Assembly: GCA_937868095.1 (NCBI GenBank)
Contig: CALMLO010000014.1
Location: 1-64,000 of the forward strand
DNA: 64,000 bases
Direction of reading: 5' to 3'
Origin: an uncultured Phycisphaerales bacterium
GTDB lineage: Bacteria; Planctomycetota; Phycisphaerae; Sedimentisphaerales; Anaerohalosphaeraceae
How positions within the stretch are numbered: the first letter of the stretch is position 1; each line of letters opens with the position of its first letter. Of this stretch, positions 63,387 through 64,000 are shown piece after piece. The position numbers and the translations under genes were made by a program. The notes beneath the pieces were generated by a model that saw only the letters and a program-made list of their open reading frames with translations, made no database searches and was not told the origin of the DNA.

Positions 63387-64000
63387 ATGAGTAGCGGGAA
63401 AGCAAAAAAACCGCATTTGGGTAGGGGGCTGGAAGCACTTTTGGGTCCGATAACAGTAGGCCCCAGTGAACAAGAGCAGGTACCAGTCGTCCGAGATGAA
63501 CATAAGTATCCTCGGGACAAGGAGTTAGAGAAATCGAAATCAGAATTGCCCCTGTCTTCGATTCGTCCGAATCCGTATCAGCCCCGTCAATTTTGGGATG
63601 AAAATGAGCTGAAAGAACTGGCGGAGTCGATCCGGCAGAATGGAGTGATTCAGCCGATTCTGGTGCGTCCGGCGGGAGACGGACAATATGAAATCATTGC
63701 CGGGGAAAGACGTTTCAGGGCGGCCCAGATAGCTGGGCTGTCGGCAATACCGGTTCTGATACGTCAGGCAACGGAGGAGCAGATGCTGGAGTTGGCGCTG
63801 GTGGAAAATATTCACCGGGCCGATTTGAATCCGATTGAACGGGCTCAGGCCTACCAGAAGTACATCCAGAGTTTTTCGCTTACCCAGACAGAGGCCGCGC
63901 AGCGTCTGGGCGAAGACCGCTCGGTCATTTCCAATTACCTTCGTTTGCTGGATTTGCCGGCGGATGTGCAGGAGATGCTGAAGGCCGGCCAGCTGAGTAT
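63387..64000 (+). CDS. parB: Chromosome-partitioning protein ParB, 3' end missing
   Basis: ParB loads on parS and slides as a CTP-dependent clamp, marking the origin region for ParA and SMC. About 204 residues are visible. They include LGRGLEALLG near the N terminus, the NPYQPR box, IQPILVRP, the CTP-binding GERRFRAAQIAG and ENIHRADLNPIERAQAY. A helix-turn-helix region follows (LTQTEAAQRLGEDRSVISNY) before the sequence runs off the window. GGAGGA lies 7 nt before the ATG. The usual partner parA is not directly upstream, where a protease pair is found instead. Confidence 0.96.
   Translation, partial: MSSGKAKKPHLGRGLEALLGPITVGPSEQEQVPVVRDEHKYPRDKELEKSKSELPLSSIRPNPYQPRQFWDENELKELAESIRQNGVIQPILVRPAGDGQYEIIAGERRFRAAQIAGLSAIPVLIRQATEEQMLELALVENIHRADLNPIERAQAYQKYIQSFSLTQTEAAQRLGEDRSVISNYLRLLDLPADVQEMLKAGQLS

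Overview
The window looks like a chromosomal segment of a saccharolytic, probably anaerobic planctomycete close to the Phycisphaerae/Sedimentisphaerales. This is inferred from PEP-CTERM proteins, prepilin-like proteins with an H-x9-DG tail, GLUG-repeat and dockerin-like secreted proteins, glycoside hydrolases, an acetate kinase, and short gene blocks on alternating strands. No rRNA is present, so the assignment rests on gene content. Base composition is moderately GC-rich except at 29.5-33.7 kb, which is clearly AT-richer.

Layout. 1-11 kb: end of a CHASE-type hybrid sensor kinase, a GH2 lipoprotein, a transglutaminase-like unknown, acetate kinase, a MauE/thioredoxin-like fusion and recJ. 11-26 kb: tRNA-Pro, efp, addAB, a family 9 glycosyltransferase, an S9 peptidase and ileS. 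26-29.5 kb: an Ile-codon leader peptide with terminator and antiterminator upstream of ileS, a Tat-exported oxidoreductase, a prepilin-like protein and a lipoprotein. 29.5-34.5 kb: an accessory island with two IS256-type transposase remnants around an AT-rich cargo gene, a C-rich repeat tract and a three-gene restriction-modification cluster. 34.5-46 kb: mnmG, tRNA-Phe, a short promoter-to-terminator transcript, a GLUG protein, leuB, a GH51 arabinofuranosidase, a pseudopilin, two PEP-CTERM proteins and a dockerin-repeat protein. 46-64 kb: rodA, uxaE, groESL, pckG, an overlapping rnpA-merR-MCE cluster, gspF-like, a PTS EIIA, a coiled-coil lipoprotein, a ferritin-like protein, a Deg protease with a degenerate partner, two perfect parS sites and the start of parB.

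How it fits together. GH2, GH51 and UxaE suggest use of plant-wall arabinan, galactan and pectin sugars, with carbon passing through PEP carboxykinase and acetate kinase. parB/parS, rnpA and mnmG suggest the right half lies in the origin-proximal part of the chromosome.

The most striking observation is a complete-looking transcription attenuator upstream of ileS: a 33-codon leader ORF with six consecutive isoleucine codons, a 9-bp antiterminator pairing that overlaps its stop codon, and a 14-bp terminator hairpin with six U's. Other points of interest are the short RNA or leader at 36865-36977, the protease/pseudoprotease pair, a MutH-like nuclease with Asn at a catalytic Asp position, and the IS256-flanked cargo gene.
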